64,000 bases of DNA, taken from NCBI RefSeq assembly GCF_030384665.1, contig NC_083675.1, forward strand, positions 678,001 to 742,000. The letters run 5' to 3'. Origin of the DNA: Lodderomyces elongisporus (Eukaryota; Ascomycota; Pichiomycetes; Serinales; Debaryomycetaceae). Position numbers and translations under genes: made by a program. Of the stretch, positions 60,544 to 64,000 are shown piece after piece. The notes under the pieces are model-generated. The model saw only the letters and a list, made by a program, of their open reading frames with translations. It had not been told where the DNA came from and searched no databases. The stretch's first letter is position 1. Every line of letters starts with the position of its first letter.

Positions 60544-62064
60544 CTATAAGCTGAAATAATTTTTGAAATTTGTTTTTATCTGTTTTCTTTTCTTTTCAGT
60601 AGGTGTGTTGGCAACAGGCTTGGCCAAGATACTTTTATTTTCACGTCGCATTCGTAAATATACAAAGTCATCGAGTTTGCGCGTTTCATGGCCACTATTT
60701 ATTAATAACCTCTGTTCCCATGAAGATTGTATACTTTTAGCAGATTCATACTGGCTGCTAACTACTTTCACATCCAAAATCTCGGTACCTAAGTGATTAT
60801 TATCTTTACTAATATCTTGTCCAGTTGCGGATCCAGTTGCCGATCCAGTAGTGGTTTTAAGCTTGACAGTTCCATTGGAACTGGTATTGACTTTGGCGTA
60901 GGACAGTAACTTCCCTCTCAAAATCTTGTACGCATGTCCAAAAGAAGTTCTGTTTAATTGTTGAGCTAGTTCTGTATCTAGTAATCTCCATTCTGTTAGC
61001 AATGCACGATGATTTACACTGATAGCAACAAGTCCACTATCAAACACCGCTTTCAGCTTGCAAAACCTAGTTATACCTTCAAGTGTGACTTTTGAAGCTC
61101 GAATTTTTAGCCACGTCAAATTCTTCAATTTCCCCATCTTCATAGACGTTTCCAACCCTCGCAAAAACGAGTCGTCCACAAGTGTGCCCACAAGACTGAG
61201 ACAACGCAAATTGTTAATATTGAATAAATGGAAAAAGTCCTCACGATTCCAACGAGTACTAGTAATCTCCAAAACAATGTCTCCGGGGGCCCTGGATAAG
61301 GTTGTGGCAAAATGCTGCGCTGAGACATTCTCTAAAAACGTTTCCACCCTGTACTTGACATATTTCGGCTCTCTAATTTGCTGGATCACATAATCACGTA
61401 TTGTGGTACTTTTTGGATCCCAAGTATGCTTATGGCAATGAAAATCGGAAAATTGAGCAAAATTGTTTGCAAATGCTAGGTACACATCAAAAGAGTCCAT
61501 GTTGTTGTGCAATACGCGGTTCCAAATCTGTTTAGCTATTGACCAGGGGATCAAACTCAAGGCCATCAGGTCAACTCCAGCAATGTTCCATGCAATGTGG
61601 TCGACGCAAAGACTTTTTAAAGATTGTAACTTTTTACCTACCTTAGTCTTTGTATAATATTTTGAATCAAATCCTAGTCTAGGGGGTAACAAATTCCATA
61701 GATATTGGCTTCTAGACGGTATCGCAAAGTCAATTGTATTTGTTAATTCATTCACACCGCCCACATCAGCATTTAAACCAATCACACCATTTGCAGCATT
61801 ACCGCCATTGCCATTGCCATTGCCACTGTTACTGCCACTGTTACTATTACCGCCACCAATTCGTGAATATTTTTCCTCCAAGCTTCTTCCAAATAGTTGC
61901 AAATTTTTTTCCTTGAACGCATTGGACGTGTATCCTTTTCTAGTCCTTTTGTTGCGTTTTTCACATCCCTCTTTTCTCGTATTCCTTCCATTCCTTACTT
62001 TTTGGCTGAGAGGGTAATTCCGGTACCTAGCGCCAGTTTTCGAAACTCTATCGAACCCCATCAT
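60544..62064 (-). CDS. orphan protein with F-box-like and leucine-rich-repeat-like regions
   Basis: I do not recognise this 506-residue protein by name. The N-terminus is basic (KRNKRTRKGY near 37-46), followed by a Gly/Asn-rich stretch (about 70-92). Residues 125-200 read LWNLLPPRLGF, then LQSLKSLCVDHIAWNIAG and LSLIPWSIAKQIWNRVL. This resembles F-box-containing or Rad7-like fungal LRR proteins, where a leucine/proline-rich module precedes repeats. LRR-like strands follow: NLRCLSLVGTLVDDSFL and LKNLTWLKIRASKVTLEGI. The C-terminus is basic (KKRKQIKTNFKNYF). A role as a substrate adaptor for a ubiquitin ligase is conceivable but unproven. Degenerate pentamer repeats lie on both sides of the gene. 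Confidence 0.6.
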   Translation of the reverse strand: MMGFDRVSKTGARYRNYPLSQKVRNGRNTRKEGCEKRNKRTRKGYTSNAFKEKNLQLFGRSLEEKYSRIGGGNSNSGSNSGNGNGNGGNAANGVIGLNADVGGVNELTNTIDFAIPSRSQYLWNLLPPRLGFDSKYYTKTKVGKKLQSLKSLCVDHIAWNIAGVDLMALSLIPWSIAKQIWNRVLHNNMDSFDVYLAFANNFAQFSDFHCHKHTWDPKSTTIRDYVIQQIREPKYVKYRVETFLENVSAQHFATTLSRAPGDIVLEITSTRWNREDFFHLFNINNLRCLSLVGTLVDDSFLRGLETSMKMGKLKNLTWLKIRASKVTLEGITRFCKLKAVFDSGLVAISVNHRALLTEWRLLDTELAQQLNRTSFGHAYKILRGKLLSYAKVNTSSNGTVKLKTTTGSATGSATGQDISKDNNHLGTEILDVKVVSSQYESAKSIQSSWEQRLLINSGHETRKLDDFVYLRMRRENKSILAKPVANTPTEKKRKQIKTNFKNYFSL

Positions 62065-62184
62065 ACTGACAAAGTTCTCATCAAGAATAGTTTAATCAAT
62101 TCGACTTTCTCCCAAACATAAATCTACAACCAATAGATTTAAACTACAGAGTTGCTAGAAATTCACAAGGAAAAGGGAAAAAAA

Positions 62185-62230
62185 AGAAAAAGGAAAATGG
62201 AAAAAGGAAAATGGAAAAAGGAAAATGGAA
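62185..62230. repeat. GGAAAATGGAAAAA minisatellite
   Basis: About three near-perfect tandem copies of a 14-bp purine-rich unit, just upstream of the orphan gene. Confidence 0.8.
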
Positions 62231-62523
62231 AATTTTAAAAGAGGAATTTTGTAATTTGGAAAAGAAGCTGATTTGATTTTAATTTTAAGCGAGGGTATTG
62301 CAATTAAAGGTTGGTACAAAAAGTTTAAGTTTAATCGCAAAGCCAGAAGCATTCGACATTCTTTTACGGAAAAGGCGCAAGTTGATTACGAGAGATGAGG
62401 AAAAGCAGTCCAACAGATGAAGGATCTAGAGAGAGAGAGGCGAGCAAGATAGAGTTGGTGAAGTCAAACATGAAGGGAGAAAGAACAAATCCTATTTCAT
62501 CCCGAGACCAGCTTGAAGTACTT

Positions 62524-62640
62524 TAGTTTGTATTAGTTTGGATTAGTTTAGTTTAGCTTGAATTAGTTTGAAATAGTTTAGTTTAGTTTAGTTTAGTTTG
62601 GTTAATTATTTAATAAGTTGATTAGTTGATTAGTTGATTC
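62524..62640. repeat. degenerate TAGTTTAG / GATTAGTT repeat
   Basis: Tandem units built on TTTAG and TAGTT (for example TTAGTTTAGTTTAG and GATTAGTTGATTAG) fill about 115 bp of spacer. The style resembles the degenerate pentamer tract at 60365-60485. Confidence 0.7.
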
Positions 62641-63218
62641 AAGAGTGATAATATCATACAAACTGAAAGCATTATACGATATAGAAAAAGGCAACCATCC
62701 ATACCATCTTATTTTAATATCAATATCAATAAAAATGGCTAGAGATAAGGCATAGTTAAATTGTAAACTTTTGCACGCACCTGAGTAAATCCATGGGGAA
62801 TTTGTTTTTCTGTTTTTTTTTTTTTTATAATTTTTAATTCCTACTTTTTTATCCCCTTGGAGGGAATTTGCCAATTGATTGCTTGCAATAGGAACCGAAA
62901 TCACACATAAACACTTTCACACTTACACACACACACACACACACCATTACCACAACCACAACTACAACTACAACCACATCTACAACTACAACCACAACCG
63001 TGATAATAAAGCCAAGTGTTAAACTCAACATAAGCCACCACTAGAGTAAATAGAATCATATTCAAGTGATCTTTTTCTTTTCTTCATATTTTTATCTCCA
63101 GTATATGCGGTAATATATTTTAAAAAAAACATTTTCAAGCACATTTATTGCACACCATCAGTTTCACATTTTCTTTGTAATCTACCCTGAGCATCTTTTA
63201 CCAATAAACATTCCAATC

Positions 63219-64000
63219 ATGTCTTATGTGTTATCCACTAGACCAAAGTTGATGTATTTGACAAACAAGCAATTCCAAGTAATCAGCAAACGATTGTTAT
63301 CAAGAACAAGCAAGACATCTAGAGCATCGTCAAGACTACTAAATTTATCAAAGAACATCTTCAAAACACCTAGACCTGACCATCAAAGGCAAGGAAAGAA
63401 TGTCGCTTTTGTCTCTGGCATAATAATTGTTGGCTCTTATATTGTGTTTAACCAATCCAATTATTATAGCTTGGATACATTACCTCTGCAGCAAGCGCAA
63501 TTGACAGCTGCCCAGACTAATGCAGCAGCAGCATCAGCAGCATCAGCAGCAGCAGCCGGAGCGGGAGGAGCATTTGGCGGGGCAGGAGCCACTGGCTCAA
63601 GACCACCTCAGTTGTTGGATGACAAGAAGTTCTTTTCAACCAGTACGTCTTCTATGCACCAGCAAAACAGCATAAGCCATCAACAACATAAGGAAGGGAT
63701 CTTTTTGCTAAATGATGAGCAAGTAGACACTAAATTACGTCAATACGAGGAAAGTTACTATGTGAATAGAGGAAAAGGTGTTACGAGGTACGACATTTGC
63801 CAGCTTCCTTCAAACTCCCCTATAGAGGACGATAGGGCAGAAGAGATTATCCAAGTACCCATTCTACAAGATAACAATATCAAAACCACCACTGATTGGA
63901 TGTTTTTTGGTGTGTTTGACGGACATGGGGGTTGGACTACTAGCTCTAAGTTGAGGGATGAGATGATCAATTACGTTATCAATGAATTGGGTACCATTTA
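63219..64000 (+). CDS. PTC5: mitochondrial PP2C-type protein phosphatase, Ptc5-like (5' part only)
   Basis: This open frame runs 260 codons to the window edge without a stop, so the 3' end is outside. The N-terminus is rich in Lys, Arg, Ser and Thr (about 13-50), as in a mitochondrial presequence. A membrane segment follows (about 69-85, FVSGIIIVGSYIVF), then an Ala/Gly-rich low-complexity stretch (about 103-130). The phosphatase domain begins near residue 170 with GVTRYDICQLPSN. It reaches the metal-binding block WMFFGVFDGHGGW, with the aspartate at about 234. The form DGHGGWTTS and the mitochondrial start fit Ptc5, which dephosphorylates pyruvate dehydrogenase in yeast; Ptc6 is the alternative. 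The ATG at 63219 is the first in frame. Confidence 0.87.
   Translation, partial: MSYVLSTRPKLMYLTNKQFQVISKRLLSRTSKTSRASSRLLNLSKNIFKTPRPDHQRQGKNVAFVSGIIIVGSYIVFNQSNYYSLDTLPLQQAQLTAAQTNAAAASAASAAAAGAGGAFGGAGATGSRPPQLLDDKKFFSTSTSSMHQQNSISHQQHKEGIFLLNDEQVDTKLRQYEESYYVNRGKGVTRYDICQLPSNSPIEDDRAEEIIQVPILQDNNIKTTTDWMFFGVFDGHGGWTTSSKLRDEMINYVINELGTI

Larger units (their letters stand above)
62065..63218. promoter_or_regulatory. divergent region orphan gene / PTC5-like gene
   Basis: This 1.15 kb spacer holds a 14-bp GGAAAATGGAAAAA minisatellite (62185-62230), a TAGTT-based degenerate repeat (62524-62640), a T-rich run (62813-62826), an AC run (62923-62943) and ACAACY hexamers (62944-62998). No gene is recognised. 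Confidence 0.5.

Overview
This is nuclear DNA from a budding yeast. The genes are almost intronless and AT-biased, and they encode typical fungal housekeeping proteins: Prp8, Ssb-type Hsp70, aconitase, Rps20, Cdc23, Dcp2, Rio2, Lcb1 and Npr3. CTG codons are rare. Where I could compare them with a conserved protein they sit at polar positions (TRM9 codon 138, PRP8 codons 221 and 222), which fits the CUG-Ser clade (Candida/Lodderomyces). The long intergenic spacers packed with microsatellites, and the Asn/Asp/Gln-rich insertions, remind me most of Lodderomyces elongisporus. That species call is a guess from memory; only the clade is argued from the sequence. Leucines at CTG codons in my descriptions should be read as serine.

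Layout. 1-11.5 kb: TAF11 (-), a 2.5 kb spacer with a palindromic GATCT-rich patch, a short GPI17/PIG-S-like gene (-), TRM9 (+), PPM1 (+) and a probable chromatin-remodeller subunit (-). 11.5-24 kb: ECI1 (+) and NPR3 (+) facing the very large PRP8 (-). 24-35 kb: an Asi-type membrane RING protein (+), LCB1 (+), CDC23 (-), an acidic-tailed coiled-coil protein (+) and MPC2 (-). 35-46.7 kb: a Bpt1-like vacuolar ABC transporter (-), ACO1 (-) and a 3.8 kb spacer holding one tRNA-Lys(UUU) and an ACACAT array. 46.7-64 kb: PTP1 (+), a KH-domain gene (+), SSB1 (+), RIO2 (-), RPS20 (-), ATP10 (-), DCP2 (+), an LRR-like orphan (-) and the 5' part of a mitochondrial PP2C phosphatase, PTC5-like (+), cut by the window edge.

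There are no operons. Genes lie tandem, divergent or convergent, each with its own spacer, as usual in yeast. Some neighbours share a broad theme. ACO1, MPC2, ATP10 and PTC5 are mitochondrial. TRM9, SSB1, RIO2 and RPS20 serve translation or ribosome assembly. PRP8 and DCP2 act on mRNA. I read these as coincidence, not functional clusters.

I found no transposon ORFs, no CRISPR array and no obvious horizontally acquired island. The features that household annotation does not explain are: the palindromic patch at 2.56-2.89 kb, the shortened PIG-S-like protein, the Mer1-like KH gene, a low-complexity insertion inside the TAF11 histone fold, a 27-G homopolymer, and degenerate pentamer repeats on both sides of the orphan at 60.5-62.1 kb.
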